Shown: one piece after another, positions 1 to 9,368 of the stretch
How the letters are laid out: every line of letters begins with the position of its first letter
How positions within the stretch are numbered: position 1 is the stretch's first letter
NCBI GenBank assembly: GCA_017452265.1
Contig: JAFTMS010000032.1
Location: 62,001-126,000, forward strand
Direction of reading: 5' to 3'
Source: Bacteroidales bacterium
GTDB taxonomy: Bacteria; Bacteroidota; Bacteroidia; Bacteroidales; UBA932
Length of the DNA stretch: 64,000 nt
The notes under the pieces: generated by a model
The model's input: only the letters and a program-made list of their open reading frames with translations
Database searches by the model: none
What the model was told of the DNA's origin: nothing
Position numbers and translations under genes: made by a program

Positions 1-882
1 GAGTGCAAGGCTTTAGACTACTTTATCCACAATGCCGGTTCACCGGACGGAGTGATTGACGGAGGACTTGCGATTTTCGCAGGCGGAAATGAGGCAGCGC
101 CGGCTGCAAGCTATCCGGGGGCCTATCCCGACTTTGTGGCTGTGGCTGCGACGGCCGGAGACTTCACACCTGCCGTATACAGCAACTACGGTCCCGGAAC
201 AACGATTTCCGCACCAGGCGGAGACCAGGACTATTACTGGGATTACGTGGATGAAACGCATAAGGTCGGCGAGATAGGGTGCATCCTGTCTACGCTTCCA
301 TATCAGATCAGTGAAAGCGGATACGGCTATATGGAGGGCACATCCATGGCCTGTCCTCATGTGTCCGGAGTGGCTGCTCTCGGACTTTCATATGCTGCGC
401 AGCTCAGGAGGCATTTCACTGCCGACGAGTTCAAGGCTCTGCTTTATGAGACTGCGACTCCGATCGATTCATACATGTCAGGCACGAAGCAGTACCGTAA
501 ATATGTGATAGACCTTTATGAGTCGGCTCCTCTGATGAACATGGAAATGGATGCGTTCAAGGGTGAAATGGGGCATGGTCAGGTGAATGCATATGCCCTT
601 CTCAAGGCTGTTGAAGGCTCGGGAGTGGATATGACCTTCCCTAATATATATGTTTCAGCCGGTTCGAGCGTGACCGTATATCCGTCGATGTATATGGATG
701 GCGACAGCTTCAGCGTAAGCATAGAGAATACGGCTGTGGCTGCAGCTGAATACAAGGACGGAAAACTTGTGGTCATGGGCCTCAAGGCCGGACAGACTGC
801 GGCATCAGTGACCGGAACGGGCCGGACAGACCGCTTTGTGATAACTGTCCGTGAGACGGCAAACGGAAACGGCTGGCTTTAA
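1..882 (+). CDS. Subtilisin-like serine protease (S8 family), 5'-truncated by window edge
   Basis: The reading frame is open from base 1, so the true start lies upstream. The visible 293 codons hold the C-terminal half of a subtilase: the oxyanion-hole region with GGNEAAPA, a YSNYGPG stretch, and the catalytic Ser motif GTSMACPHVSGVAAL with Ser at about residue 115 of the visible part. The catalytic Asp and His would be upstream. After about residue 200 comes a beta-rich tail of roughly 80 residues resembling a bacterial Ig-like domain, common at the end of secreted Bacteroidota proteases. A secreted or periplasmic endopeptidase is likely. The DUF1573 gene starts 3 bp after its stop, so the two are probably co-transcribed. 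Substrate unknown. Confidence 0.9.
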   Translation, partial: ECKALDYFIHNAGSPDGVIDGGLAIFAGGNEAAPAASYPGAYPDFVAVAATAGDFTPAVYSNYGPGTTISAPGGDQDYYWDYVDETHKVGEIGCILSTLPYQISESGYGYMEGTSMACPHVSGVAALGLSYAAQLRRHFTADEFKALLYETATPIDSYMSGTKQYRKYVIDLYESAPLMNMEMDAFKGEMGHGQVNAYALLKAVEGSGVDMTFPNIYVSAGSSVTVYPSMYMDGDSFSVSIENTAVAAAEYKDGKLVVMGLKAGQTAASVTGTGRTDRFVITVRETANGNGWL

Positions 883-885
883 CGC

Positions 886-1662
886 ATGGCGAGGCTGAGG
901 CTCATATCGGTTTTCTGGCTTCTGTCGGCTTGCCTTTTCTATGCTCATGCTCAGATGAAGCTTGTGCCTGAGGAAGTGCTGAAAGAGGTTTCTGCCCCAC
1001 GTCTGTCGGCGGATTCGGCTTCGCTGGATTTCGATGTGAGACGCATCGAGGCACCGGTGATGAATGAGGATGATGCCCCGGCATCTTTCGTGTATCGCTT
1101 CCGCAATGCAGGAAAGGAAACTGTAAGGATATTGAGGCTTACGACTAACTGCTCATGCGTTGCTGCAACCTGCAGCGCGACAGAAGTCGCTTCTGGTGAA
1201 GAGGCGGAAATATCAGTGAGATACAGCCCTAAAGGCCATCCGGGACGCTTTGAACGCAGGATTTCAGTGTATACGCAGGATGGGAGCAGCCCGGCGGCGG
1301 TTCTTAAACTTGCAGTTACGGTGGAAAACGGAGCGGATCCTTCCGGGCTGTGGCCTGTGCAGATGGGATGCATACGTCTCAGACGCTCGGATGTGACTTT
1401 CCGAAGCGGTGAGAAGGCCGTCGAGACAATCAGTTTCGTGAATCTGAGCGGAAAGCGTCTGGCATTGGAATGCGAGAGTATGATGCTTCCTGCCTGCCTT
1501 TCGTTCTCGACGCAGCCGAAGGTGCTGGAAGACGGCGCTGAGGGAAGCATCGTCTTGGAATATGACCCTTCAAAAGGTTCTGAACGTAATGACATGCAGG
1601 TGATGCTTAAAGGACTTGGCGTACCGCCGTCACAGTCCTCCATAAGGATAAGGATGAAATAA
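886..1662 (+). CDS. DUF1573 family exported protein
   Basis: A 258-residue protein with an N-terminal signal peptide (hydrophobic residues 5-20, then AHAQ). From about residue 60 it shows the Ig-like DUF1573 pattern: FRNAGKETVRILRLTTNCSC, then the VRYSPKGHPGRF block, which resembles ASH/MSP-type beta-sandwich folds. The Cys pair in NCSCVAATC is typical of the family. It is likely periplasmic or surface exposed; DUF1573 proteins are abundant in Bacteroidota and lack an assigned function. It sits between the protease and a small lipoprotein with 3- and 8-bp gaps, so the three look like one transcription unit. ATG 886 is the only plausible start that retains the signal peptide. Confidence 0.8.
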   Translation: MARLRLISVFWLLSACLFYAHAQMKLVPEEVLKEVSAPRLSADSASLDFDVRRIEAPVMNEDDAPASFVYRFRNAGKETVRILRLTTNCSCVAATCSATEVASGEEAEISVRYSPKGHPGRFERRISVYTQDGSSPAAVLKLAVTVENGADPSGLWPVQMGCIRLRRSDVTFRSGEKAVETISFVNLSGKRLALECESMMLPACLSFSTQPKVLEDGAEGSIVLEYDPSKGSERNDMQVMLKGLGVPPSQSSIRIRMK

Positions 1663-1670
1663 ATTTGGAT

Positions 1671-2123
1671 ATGAAGAATATAAGGACAATTGTCATCATG
1701 GCCGCCGCAGCTCTTGTGGCTATGGTGTCGTGTACAGAAAAGGTTGAGGATACGGTTGAATACCTTGAGGTGAACAAGACCAACATGGCAGGCTCATGGC
1801 AGCTTGTGGAATGGGATGGTGCCGGACTGGATGAAAGTACGTATATGTATATAAACTTCATCCGCAACGACGAGACATATCAGATGTGGCAGAATATCGA
1901 CAGCTTCACTGATGTTCCGCGTGAGATCACAGGCTCGTTCTACATCTATACAGATGCTGACGGAAATGCCGTGATACGTGGCAATTACGACCACGACAGC
2001 GGAGACTGGGCCCACCGCTACATAGTAAAGGATCTCACCGCAGGGACGATGACATGGATTGCCTCCGACGATGAGACCTTCGTGCAGAAATTCGTAAGAG
2101 TGGATTCAATCCCTTTCGAATAG
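1671..2123 (+). CDS. Small lipoprotein of unknown function
   Basis: The start is placed at ATG 1671, since the upstream in-frame TTG at 1665 adds only two residues. The N-terminus is a lipoprotein signal (hydrophobic segment ending VAMVSC, Cys at about residue 21). The mature part of about 130 residues is rich in aromatic and acidic residues (for example GSWQLVEWDG and MTWIASDDETFVQKF) and looks like a small lipocalin-type beta-barrel of the kind annotated as lipocalin-like or DUF-type lipoproteins in Bacteroidota. I do not recognise a specific family. Last gene of the protease/DUF1573 unit, converging on trpB2 with an 11-bp gap and no obvious terminator between them. Confidence 0.75.
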   Translation: MKNIRTIVIMAAAALVAMVSCTEKVEDTVEYLEVNKTNMAGSWQLVEWDGAGLDESTYMYINFIRNDETYQMWQNIDSFTDVPREITGSFYIYTDADGNAVIRGNYDHDSGDWAHRYIVKDLTAGTMTWIASDDETFVQKFVRVDSIPFE

Positions 2124-2134
2124 GCTTGCCTGAT

Positions 2135-3448
2135 TCAGTAGCGGTAGTTCACGAGATTGCCGGAAAGGAACTGGTCGTAGGCTGTCATGTCTATCAGACC
2201 ATGTCCCGACAGGTTGAACAGAATCGTCTTCTGAATGCCCTCTTCCTTGCATCTGAGTGCCTCCTTGATGGTCGCGGCAATGGCGTGGCAGGACTCTGGT
2301 GCAGGGATTATGCCTTCTGATTTTGCAAAGAGTATCCCTGCCTCGAACGATTCGATCTGGTCTACGTCGATGGCTTCGATGAACCCGTCCTTGAGAAGCT
2401 GCGACACGATGACTCCGGCTCCATGGTAACGCAGTCCGCCAGCATGGATGTTTGCCGGTCTGAAGTCGTGACCGAGCGTATACATCGGCAGTAGGGGAGT
2501 GTATCCTGCTTCATCTCCGAAATCATATTCAAATCTTCCCTTTGTGAGCTTGGGACATGATGACGGCTCCGCCGCTATGAATCTTGTGTCTCTGTCTCCC
2601 GAAAGGTTGTGCCTGAGAAACGGGAACGAAATGCCTCCGAAGTTGGAACCGCCTCCGAAGCATCCGATTATGATATCGGGATATTCTCCGGCCATCTCCA
2701 TCTGCTTTTCCGCCTCAAGGCCTATGACGGTCTGATGAAGCGTCACGTGGTTCATCACCGAACCGAGAGTGTATTTGCATCCCGGCGTCATCTGAGCAAG
2801 TTCGACGGCTTCGGAAATGGCCGTGCCGAGTGAGCCCTGATGGTTCGGACTTTTCGTCAGGATGTCCTTTCCGGCCCTTGTGGACATGGATGGTGAAGGA
2901 GTGACCTGCGCTCCGAACACCTGCATTATGCTTCTTCTGTATGGCTTCTGTTCGTAGCTTATCTTCACCTGATACACCGCGCTTTCGATTCCGAATATCT
3001 TTGCAGCATATGAAAGTGCTGCTCCCCATTGTCCTGCTCCCGTTTCCGTAGTCACATTAGTGACACCCTCCCGCTTGCAGTAGTATGCCTGCGCAAGTGC
3101 TGAATTGAGCTTGTGAGATCCCACAGGACTGACGCTTTCATTCTTGAAATAGATATGTGCAGGAGTGTCGAGAGCCTCTTCAAGGCCATATGTACGGACG
3201 AGCGGAGTGCTTCTGTAGTATGTGTATTTCTCGCGCACTTCATCAGGAATGTCGATCCATCTGTCAGTGCTGTTCAGTTCCTGTCTTGAACATTCTTCGC
3301 TGAAGAGGGCGGAAAGTTCTTCGACAGTTACAGGCTGTCGTGTCGCCGGGTTCAGCATTGCCATAGGCTTGTTCTTCATGTCCGCCCGGATATTGTACCA
3401 TTGCTGCGGAATCTCACTTTCGGTAAGGAAAAATCGTTTCTGTCTCAT
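2135..3448 (-). CDS. trpB: Tryptophan synthase beta chain, TrpB2 type
   Basis: A PLP enzyme condensing indole (or an analogue) with serine to give tryptophan. The 437-residue protein carries the PLP lysine in GSHKLNSA (K113), the ETGAGQWG catalytic-Glu motif that follows, and the phosphate-binding loop GCFGGGSNFGG. The N-terminal extension (ESEIPQQWYNIRADM, NPATRQPV) is characteristic of the TrpB2 branch rather than classical TrpB1. The start is ATG 3448; the longer frame to 3544 would run across the dnaK terminator and the putative promoter. It stands alone, without trpA or other trp genes, as is usual for TrpB2, which may work on free indole rather than as part of the TrpAB complex. Confidence 0.93.
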   Translation of the reverse strand: MRQKRFFLTESEIPQQWYNIRADMKNKPMAMLNPATRQPVTVEELSALFSEECSRQELNSTDRWIDIPDEVREKYTYYRSTPLVRTYGLEEALDTPAHIYFKNESVSPVGSHKLNSALAQAYYCKREGVTNVTTETGAGQWGAALSYAAKIFGIESAVYQVKISYEQKPYRRSIMQVFGAQVTPSPSMSTRAGKDILTKSPNHQGSLGTAISEAVELAQMTPGCKYTLGSVMNHVTLHQTVIGLEAEKQMEMAGEYPDIIIGCFGGGSNFGGISFPFLRHNLSGDRDTRFIAAEPSSCPKLTKGRFEYDFGDEAGYTPLLPMYTLGHDFRPANIHAGGLRYHGAGVIVSQLLKDGFIEAIDVDQIESFEAGILFAKSEGIIPAPESCHAIAATIKEALRCKEEGIQKTILFNLSGHGLIDMTAYDQFLSGNLVNYRY

Positions 3449-3478
3449 GATAAGCTCGTTTTGATTGTAGGTTGTCTG

Positions 3479-3486
3479 CAAATTTA
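3479..3486 (-). promoter_or_regulatory. Putative -7 box (TAAATTTG) for trpB2
   Basis: On the minus strand the octamer TAAATTTG matches the Bacteroidota primary sigma -7 consensus TAnnTTTG and lies about 30 bp upstream of the trpB2 start codon. No clear -33 TTTG is seen. Inferred from the motif only. Confidence 0.5.
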
Positions 3487-3520
3487 GCGAATACAGTTGA
3501 TGATGCAATAGTCGCTCCAT

Positions 3521-3560
3521 AAAAAAAAGTGGTCCAGAAGCCAATCTGAACCACTTTTTT
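3521..3560 (-). terminator. Rho-independent terminator after dnaK
   Basis: An 11-bp stem, AAAAAAGTGGT (3523-3533) pairing with ACCACTTTTTT (3550-3560), with an extra inner AGA/TCT pairing. On the minus strand it lies 16 bp past the dnaK stop and ends in a run of eight U. The plus-strand U run also makes it potentially bidirectional. Confidence 0.85.
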
Positions 3561-3575
3561 AGATTGTATTATGTA

Positions 3576-5471
3576 TTACTGCTCGTCAACGTCGTTGTTG
3601 TCCGGATTCTGCGGGCCCTGCGGACCTGCCTGGCCGTTGAAAGGACCCTGTGCACCGCCTTGTGCCTGAGCCGCCTTTGCCATATCCTCTGAAGCTGCAT
3701 GCCATGCCGCTTCAAGCTCTGCGTTGTACTTGTCGATGTCTGCGACGTTCTGTGCCTTAACAGCCTCCTTAAGGGAGTTCATCGCATTCTCGATTGCAGT
3801 CTTCTTCTCGGCAGGAATCTTGTCGCCGTACTCCTTGAGGTTCTTCTCGGTCTGGAAGCACATCGCGTCAGCGTTGTTGATCTTGTCGATACGCTCCTTC
3901 TCAGCCTGGTCAGCCGCCTCGTTTGCCTTGGCCTCGTCCCTCATCCTCTGGATCTCAGCCTCAGAAAGTCCTGATGAAGCCTCGATACGGATGTTCTGCT
4001 CCTTGCCTGTAGCCTTGTCCTTGGCTGAAACGTTGAGGATGCCGTTGGCGTCGATGTCGAATGTCACCTCGATCTGAGGAACACCTCTTGGTGCCGGTGC
4101 GATGCCGTCAAGGATGAACTTGCCGATGAGCTTGTTGTCCTTTGCCATAGGACGCTCTCCCTGAAGTACGTGTACGTCTACTGCAGGCTGGTTGTCAGCG
4201 GCTGTAGAGAACACCTGTGACTTTTTCGTCGGGATGGTCGTGTTCGCCTCGATGAGCTTTGTCATCACGCCGCCGAGTGTCTCGATACCGAGTGAAAGCG
4301 GAGTCACGTCAAGAAGGAGGACATCCTTCACGTCACCTGCAAGCACACCGCCCTGGATAGCTGCACCCATAGCCACAACCTCGTCAGGGTTCACGCTCTT
4401 GTTAGGAGCCTTTCCGAAGAACTTCTCCACGATGGCCTGGATTGCCGGAATACGTGTCGAACCACCCACGAGGAGAACCTCGTCAATGTCTGATGCGTTG
4501 AGACCTGCATCCTGAAGCGCCTTGCGGCATGGCTCTACGGTCTTTTGGATGAGCGCGTCTGCAAGCTGCTCGAACTTAGCCCTTGTGAGTGTCTTTACAA
4601 GATGCTTAGGAACTCCGTCTACCGGCATGATGTAAGGAAGGTTGATTTCGGCAGAAGTCTGGCTTGAAAGCTCGATCTTTGCCTTCTCGGCAGCCTCCTT
4701 GAGTCTCTGGAGGGCCATAGGATCCTTCTTGAGATCGATGCCGCTGTTCTCTGCAGCAAATTCAGATGCGAGCCAGTCGATGATCACCTGGTCGAAGTCG
4801 TCACCGCCGAGGTGTGTGTCACCGTTGGTTGAAAGCACCTCGAACACGCCGTCGCCAAGCTCCATGATGGATATATCGAATGTACCGCCGCCGAGGTCGT
4901 ATACAGCCACCTTCATATCCTTGTGCATCTTGTCAAGACCGTATGCAAGGGCAGCAGCTGTAGGCTCGTTGATGATACGCTTCACGTCCAGACCTGCAAT
5001 CTTTCCGGCTTCCTTAGTCGCCTGACGCTGTGAGTCTGAGAAGTATGCAGGCACTGTGATTACAGCTTCCGTCACTTCCTGTCCGAGATATTCCTCAGCA
5101 GTCTTCTTCATCTTCTGGAGAATCATCGCTGAAATTTCCTGTGGTGAGTAGAGACGTCCGTCGATGTCTACACGCGGAGTGTTGTTGTCGCCCTTTACCA
5201 CCTTGTAAGGCATACGTGCCACGTCGCCAGCCACCTGGTCGTACTTCTCACCCATGAATCTCTTGATTGAGAAGATAGTCTTGTGAGGGTTTGTGATAGC
5301 CTGACGCTTTGCCGGGTTACCGATCTTTCTCTCGCCACCGTCGGTGAATGCCACTACTGATGGAGTGGTTCTCTGTCCCTCATTGTTGATGATGACTGAA
5401 GGCTCGTTTCCTTCCATCACTGCCACGCATGAGTTCGTGGTTCCAAGGTCAATACCAATGATTTTTCCCAT
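3576..5471 (-). CDS. dnaK: Hsp70 chaperone DnaK
   Basis: The cytosolic ATP-dependent Hsp70 chaperone, 631 residues from ATG 5471 ([18 protein letters not shown]). Visible Hsp70 signatures are IDLGTTNS at the N-terminus, [13 protein letters not shown] near residue 190 and [12 protein letters not shown] near 335. The substrate-binding domain follows ([27 protein letters not shown]), then the helical lid and a Gly/Gln/Pro-rich tail ending DNNDVDEQ. The longer frame to 5555 is not used because its extra N-terminus has no homology to Hsp70. It is monocistronic: grpE and dnaJ are not adjacent, a terminator follows, and a palindrome lies about 105 bp upstream. Confidence 0.98.
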   Translation of the reverse strand: MGKIIGIDLGTTNSCVAVMEGNEPSVIINNEGQRTTPSVVAFTDGGERKIGNPAKRQAITNPHKTIFSIKRFMGEKYDQVAGDVARMPYKVVKGDNNTPRVDIDGRLYSPQEISAMILQKMKKTAEEYLGQEVTEAVITVPAYFSDSQRQATKEAGKIAGLDVKRIINEPTAAALAYGLDKMHKDMKVAVYDLGGGTFDISIMELGDGVFEVLSTNGDTHLGGDDFDQVIIDWLASEFAAENSGIDLKKDPMALQRLKEAAEKAKIELSSQTSAEINLPYIMPVDGVPKHLVKTLTRAKFEQLADALIQKTVEPCRKALQDAGLNASDIDEVLLVGGSTRIPAIQAIVEKFFGKAPNKSVNPDEVVAMGAAIQGGVLAGDVKDVLLLDVTPLSLGIETLGGVMTKLIEANTTIPTKKSQVFSTAADNQPAVDVHVLQGERPMAKDNKLIGKFILDGIAPAPRGVPQIEVTFDIDANGILNVSAKDKATGKEQNIRIEASSGLSEAEIQRMRDEAKANEAADQAEKERIDKINNADAMCFQTEKNLKEYGDKIPAEKKTAIENAMNSLKEAVKAQNVADIDKYNAELEAAWHAASEDMAKAAQAQGGAQGPFNGQAGPQGPQNPDNNDVDEQ

Positions 5472-5576
5472 AATGCTTATAATTTTTAATTTTACTTTCA
5501 ATTCAGATTCCCTGGTTTCGCCGGGATGACACGGTAATATCGAAACCTGTGCCAAGCCTGATGGCGCGTGGACTTA

Positions 5577-5589
5577 TGCCAAAATGGCA
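5577..5589. promoter_or_regulatory. Palindrome upstream of dnaK (possible heat-shock operator)
   Basis: TGCCAAAATGGCA has perfect 5-bp arms around a 3-bp centre and lies about 105 bp upstream of the dnaK ATG. A related imperfect copy (TGCCA, 7 bp, TGGCG) sits at about 5551-5567. No CIRCE element (HrcA site) is visible. The role is inferred from symmetry and position only. Confidence 0.35.
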
Positions 5590-5641
5590 GAATTTTGTGA
5601 CAAATCAGCTTCGGGAATGACACAAATGACGCATCAGGATA

Positions 5642-5670
5642 CAAAAGAAGGGTGACGCGATGTCACCCTT
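5642..5670 (-). terminator. Rho-independent terminator after the BACON lipoprotein gene
   Basis: A perfect 9-bp stem, AAGGGTGAC (5648-5656) with GTCACCCTT (5662-5670), and a 5-nt loop. On the minus strand it is followed by CTTTTGT. It lies 22 bp after the stop of the lipoprotein gene that ends at 5693, upstream of dnaK. Confidence 0.8.
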
Positions 5671-5692
5671 CCGATAAATATCTTTTTTGTGA

Positions 5693-8143
5693 TTATTCTG
5701 CTACATAGCGTGCCGGCTTTGTCTTCTTGCGCTTGAGGATGTTTGCCTCGATGGCTTCCTTCTTCTCCGCTTCGGCCTTGGCCTTTGCCGCAGCCTTCAC
5801 TTCATTGGCTATCCATTCGCTGAATATGTTGCTTCCTGTGTGAGGATTCCTGAAGACCTCCGCCTTGCATACAGGCTTCTCATAGGAATTCACGGCGGCC
5901 TTTGCATTTGCAGGTTCCTTGCCGTATGTGTTGACAAAGATTTCGGCAGAAGCTGCATCGGATTTCTTCAACGTGAACTTCTGGCGGTAGATCTCGGTGT
6001 AGTTTCCTTCTTTGTCTATTGCCATTGCCATTATGAGAAGCGGTGTATCCCATTTAGCTCCGAACAGCTGCCTCTGAGATGTGCACCAGCCTACAGAAAG
6101 GAGCTGGTCGTACCACATCGGGTCAGGATACTGTGCCGGATCGTCATATCCGTCTGCATAATCGAAGATGGTGTAGTAGTATTCCGAATACTCGCCCTGA
6201 ATGTCAATCTCAAGATACATCCACGGCTTTCCGGCCATTCCTCCGAACTTCTGAGGCTCAAGTTCGGCGATTTCATCTCCATCATAGAACTCGTTGAATC
6301 CGCAAGTCACTGTCGTCGATGACATCTTTGCCTCAGGAGTAGTGAATGTATCGCTGAACGTTACGTAGCTGAGGAAATCAAGGGTGTAGTCTTCGTATTC
6401 ATTCGGATCGTACTCGATGATTATCACACCGATCTTGTAGTCGGTCTCAGGAGTGAGGTAACTGAGATATCCGCCTGATTCCGCCTGATTCAGATAGTGT
6501 CCGAAATCGTACATGCCTCCATATGATTCTGCGAACTTTGCCTTGATGTCTTCCTTCATCATGTTGGCAGTGTAGTCTGCCGGATATACGTCCCAATAGT
6601 AATAATGTCCTGTGTCGGATGGCTTTATCGATACTTCTGCACTTGTTGTCTTGATATTGCTCACCTGAATGTCGAATTCACAATCGTTTGGTGCGCACAT
6701 CGGAAGCGTGCTGAATGTCTGCGTGCTTACAGGTGTGGTTCTTGCGCCTGACATGTAGCCGAATGTCACGAGTGTGTATTCCGTGTCAGGCTTCATCTCA
6801 TAGAATCTTGCCACCATGTCGCCTTCGCTGATATAGTTCCAGATATAGAACGAACCCAGCCAACCATAGAAGTAGTTGAAATATTCATCGTCCGTGCTGA
6901 CGCCTTCAAGTTCCGAAGAAGGTTCGGCATACAGGAAGTATGGGTCGAGATTCGTTGTCACTGCATTAACATAGAATGTAGTCTGCGTGATGTCTGTGAC
7001 AGTGGTTGTGATCACGTTGTCGGAAGGGATTATGTCTCCGGTGCTGTGGTTTGCGTAAGCGATGTCTCCGACAATCTCGCAGTTCTCGTTCCACTTGAAT
7101 GCGTAGAAGATGTAGTCGGTATTCACGATAGCTTCAAATACACTGTTGCTCGGATTCCTGTATGTGAAATATTCGAAGAACTCTTCGCGGCTGGCGAAGT
7201 CTCCGTAATCTATGTACTCGTTAATCCTTGATTCAAGCCATTTCGCTATGGCCTTGTCATTATCCTCGTCGAATTCTCTGAGGGCTTCAGGAGTGGTCAT
7301 GTCATAATAGTAAGCCACGCCGTCGTGTGAAGGAGTGACAGTCACGTCCAGAACGGCATTGTTGTCCTTGATTTCGAACTCAAAGGTGATAGGGCCGTCA
7401 TATGGTTCAGTGGTTGTGAGCGCGGCAGTGTAAATTCCGGAAGTCTGCTCTCCTGCTGAGTTGAGCCCGTATGCGTAGAGGATGTATTCTGTCTCAGGAT
7501 CGAGCCCCTTGTACGAGAGGTTCTCCTTGCTTCCCTTGATGAGGACTTTTGAAAGATACTCCTGAAGCGAAACGTTGTAATTGGCTGCCTCAGATGAGAA
7601 ATATTCAAGGTCGGCTTCTAAAATACCGTCAGGGTCATCTGCATAGTACTCGTACCATTCCTTTCCTACGATCTGTCCGATCCATGTGAAGTCCTCTTCT
7701 ACAGTTTCCACATTGAAGACGACAGAAGTTGCATCTGTAGATACGATTGTAATCTTGATCGGGTCTACATATGCGCTCTGGCTTACCTTGATGATCTGGT
7801 CTTCAGCTCCTTCATAGCTTAAGGTTATGTCTGCTGCACGCGCTTCTCCTGTCTCGTTCTTTTCTACAGTGAATTTAATGAGGCGTGAAGTAGATGTGAG
7901 ATCCAGAATCCAGTCGGCATCAGTGTCAACATTGAGTTCCGCTCCCTCCACAGCATTTTCTATCTCATATGTAAGTCTTTTGCTCTCACCTTCCGAACTG
8001 ATGGCGACGTCTGTCTCCTTGATCAGAATCTTAGGCGCTTTGCCGTTATCCGGATTGTCTTTGGTCTGTTCCGGGTCATCCTGGCCGCATCCTGCAAGAC
8101 CTACAGCAGCAAGCAGGGCAATCAGTAAATGTGTTCTTTTCAT
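5693..8143 (-). CDS. Large BACON / Fn3-like lipoprotein
   Basis: An 816-residue surface lipoprotein. The start is ATG 8143, where MKRTHLLIALLAAVGLAGC gives a clean lipobox; the longer frame to 8206 would overlap the preceding gene. An N-terminal BACON-type domain (about residues 45-125) has the alternating pattern LNVDTDADWI, ADITLSYEGAEDQIIKVSQSAY. After it come several repeats, each beginning with an ITIVSTDATSVVFNV- or VTDITQTTFYVNAV-like strand and containing a PDTEYTLVTFGY-like strand, as in fibronectin type III modules. The C-terminus is Lys/Ala rich and charged. It lies 16 bp downstream of the Omp28-like gene, probably in one operon. BACON domains are thought to bind glycans or mucin; no catalytic motif is seen. 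Confidence 0.78.
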   Translation of the reverse strand: MKRTHLLIALLAAVGLAGCGQDDPEQTKDNPDNGKAPKILIKETDVAISSEGESKRLTYEIENAVEGAELNVDTDADWILDLTSTSRLIKFTVEKNETGEARAADITLSYEGAEDQIIKVSQSAYVDPIKITIVSTDATSVVFNVETVEEDFTWIGQIVGKEWYEYYADDPDGILEADLEYFSSEAANYNVSLQEYLSKVLIKGSKENLSYKGLDPETEYILYAYGLNSAGEQTSGIYTAALTTTEPYDGPITFEFEIKDNNAVLDVTVTPSHDGVAYYYDMTTPEALREFDEDNDKAIAKWLESRINEYIDYGDFASREEFFEYFTYRNPSNSVFEAIVNTDYIFYAFKWNENCEIVGDIAYANHSTGDIIPSDNVITTTVTDITQTTFYVNAVTTNLDPYFLYAEPSSELEGVSTDDEYFNYFYGWLGSFYIWNYISEGDMVARFYEMKPDTEYTLVTFGYMSGARTTPVSTQTFSTLPMCAPNDCEFDIQVSNIKTTSAEVSIKPSDTGHYYYWDVYPADYTANMMKEDIKAKFAESYGGMYDFGHYLNQAESGGYLSYLTPETDYKIGVIIIEYDPNEYEDYTLDFLSYVTFSDTFTTPEAKMSSTTVTCGFNEFYDGDEIAELEPQKFGGMAGKPWMYLEIDIQGEYSEYYYTIFDYADGYDDPAQYPDPMWYDQLLSVGWCTSQRQLFGAKWDTPLLIMAMAIDKEGNYTEIYRQKFTLKKSDAASAEIFVNTYGKEPANAKAAVNSYEKPVCKAEVFRNPHTGSNIFSEWIANEVKAAAKAKAEAEKKEAIEANILKRKKTKPARYVAE

Positions 8144-8159
8144 TTGTGTCTGTTTGTGT

Positions 8160-9290
8160 CTATTTATATTCGTATCCGGTTGTTTCGCCGGCAGGGCATA
8201 CTGCACAGTTCACGATGTCATAGCTGTCTCCAACTGCCTCGGTGACGAAGACAAATACCTTGCAGTTTTCTGCCTCCCAATCCTTGTCTACCGTGAAGCG
8301 GAACAGGTGTGATACTTTGCTCCCTGCGTCGGCTTTGTCGAGCTTGGTCCCATAGAGACGCTCGATGGCATTTGTGCTGTGCATCGCACGGATTGCGTTG
8401 TTATGGATGTGATGCCATTCTTCGGTCGCACCGGTCTGTGTCGCATACACATCATCTTCAAGCAGCCATGCACCGATTCTGTATTCTCCGGTCTTACCGA
8501 ACTTGAATTCGACATTTGTGAAGATCTCACCATCAGCCGCTTCGACTCCCATGGCGATTCCCACAGAAGCAGATTCCTTTGAAAGTTCGTCAATCATACT
8601 GCATATCTCGGTTTCACTATGACCGGCACTTGTCTTGGTCAGGTTGAATGTGACTGTCGGAAACGGACGGTTGCCTGTCGAACTGGTATTGAATGCAGCC
8701 GTAAGTATTTCGGCAGCATCTGAATATGCCGCGTCGAACGAATAGTCATACGAATGTGCCGCAACAAGATTGAAGCGACTGCTGTATGCTTCGTTCTCTT
8801 CCACTGTCTTGAGCACGTTCATCATCAGAGGACAGTTGGGACATGTCGCTCCGGTATGTTCGATAAGGAGCATACGGTGCTTGAATGCTGTTGCCGATGC
8901 CTGAGGATCGTCAGGAATCTCCGGAATCACAGGAACAGCGGAAACGGTAACGTCCTCAGACATTTCGAGGCCGTATGCAGCATAGAAAGAGTACTCGCCC
9001 TTCTTGTCGGTACTGAACCTGTATGAGTCGAGCAGCTCGTCTGTTGTACTCAAATAGATCTCAGCCTCGTCCGTGATGTCTGTGACGCTTCCGTCGTCAG
9101 CCTTCAAGGTGACTGTAAACGTGACGAAATCGCTGCCGTCCGAACAGATTGCAGCGCGATCCGCTGTCAGCGTGATGCTTCCGTCCTTCTTTGCGGGTTC
9201 CTCTCCTCCTGTTGTCCCATTGCTTCCGCCGCAGCTTGTCGCAACGAGAGCGATGGCAAAAGCTTGGATGAAATGTTTGATTACCTTCAT
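8160..9290 (-). CDS. Omp28-related lipoprotein with thioredoxin-like CPNC motif
   Basis: 376 residues starting MKVIKHFIQAFAIALVATSC (lipobox, Cys 20). Residues 35-125 look like an Ig-like N-terminal domain. The rest has a thioredoxin-like strand followed by the motif LLIEHTGATCPNCPLM, as in Porphyromonas Omp28-type outer-membrane proteins, then RPFPTVTFNL at about residue 210, resembling the cis-Pro loop region of thioredoxins. The C-terminal domain is beta-rich. It is probably a surface lipoprotein with a redox-type fold; whether it acts as a thiol oxidoreductase is unknown. First gene of a two-gene unit with the BACON lipoprotein, with its own -7 box at 9330-9323. Confidence 0.78.
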   Translation of the reverse strand: MKVIKHFIQAFAIALVATSCGGSNGTTGGEEPAKKDGSITLTADRAAICSDGSDFVTFTVTLKADDGSVTDITDEAEIYLSTTDELLDSYRFSTDKKGEYSFYAAYGLEMSEDVTVSAVPVIPEIPDDPQASATAFKHRMLLIEHTGATCPNCPLMMNVLKTVEENEAYSSRFNLVAAHSYDYSFDAAYSDAAEILTAAFNTSSTGNRPFPTVTFNLTKTSAGHSETEICSMIDELSKESASVGIAMGVEAADGEIFTNVEFKFGKTGEYRIGAWLLEDDVYATQTGATEEWHHIHNNAIRAMHSTNAIERLYGTKLDKADAGSKVSHLFRFTVDKDWEAENCKVFVFVTEAVGDSYDIVNCAVCPAGETTGYEYK

Positions 9291-9322
9291 GGCTATGTTA
9301 AATAAATATTGTCAATATTTCG

Positions 9323-9330
9323 CAAAAATA
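9323..9330 (-). promoter_or_regulatory. Putative -7 box for the Omp28/BACON operon
   Basis: On the minus strand TATTTTTG fits TAnnTTTG, 33 bp upstream of the ATG at 9290. It is one of a divergent pair with the box at 9343-9350. Confidence 0.5.
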
Positions 9331-9342
9331 TCAATTAATAGT

Positions 9343-9350
9343 TAATTTTG
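9343..9350 (+). promoter_or_regulatory. Putative -7 box for the rluA-like operon
   Basis: TAATTTTG fits the Bacteroidota -7 consensus, 18 bp upstream of ATG 9369. The context TAATTTTGCAACC is identical to that upstream of the GSCFA gene at 14196. Confidence 0.55.
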
Positions 9351-9368
9351 CAACCTTATTCTTATTGT

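Noticed and set aside
951..1643. 230-codon minus-strand ORF inside the DUF1573 gene
   Set aside because: Shadow frame of the DUF1573 protein; no motif, signal or promoter.
5520..5570. Sigma-54-like promoter upstream of dnaK (a TTGGCAC word)
   Set aside because: The -12 GC at the required spacing is absent, so the match is only to the -24 half.
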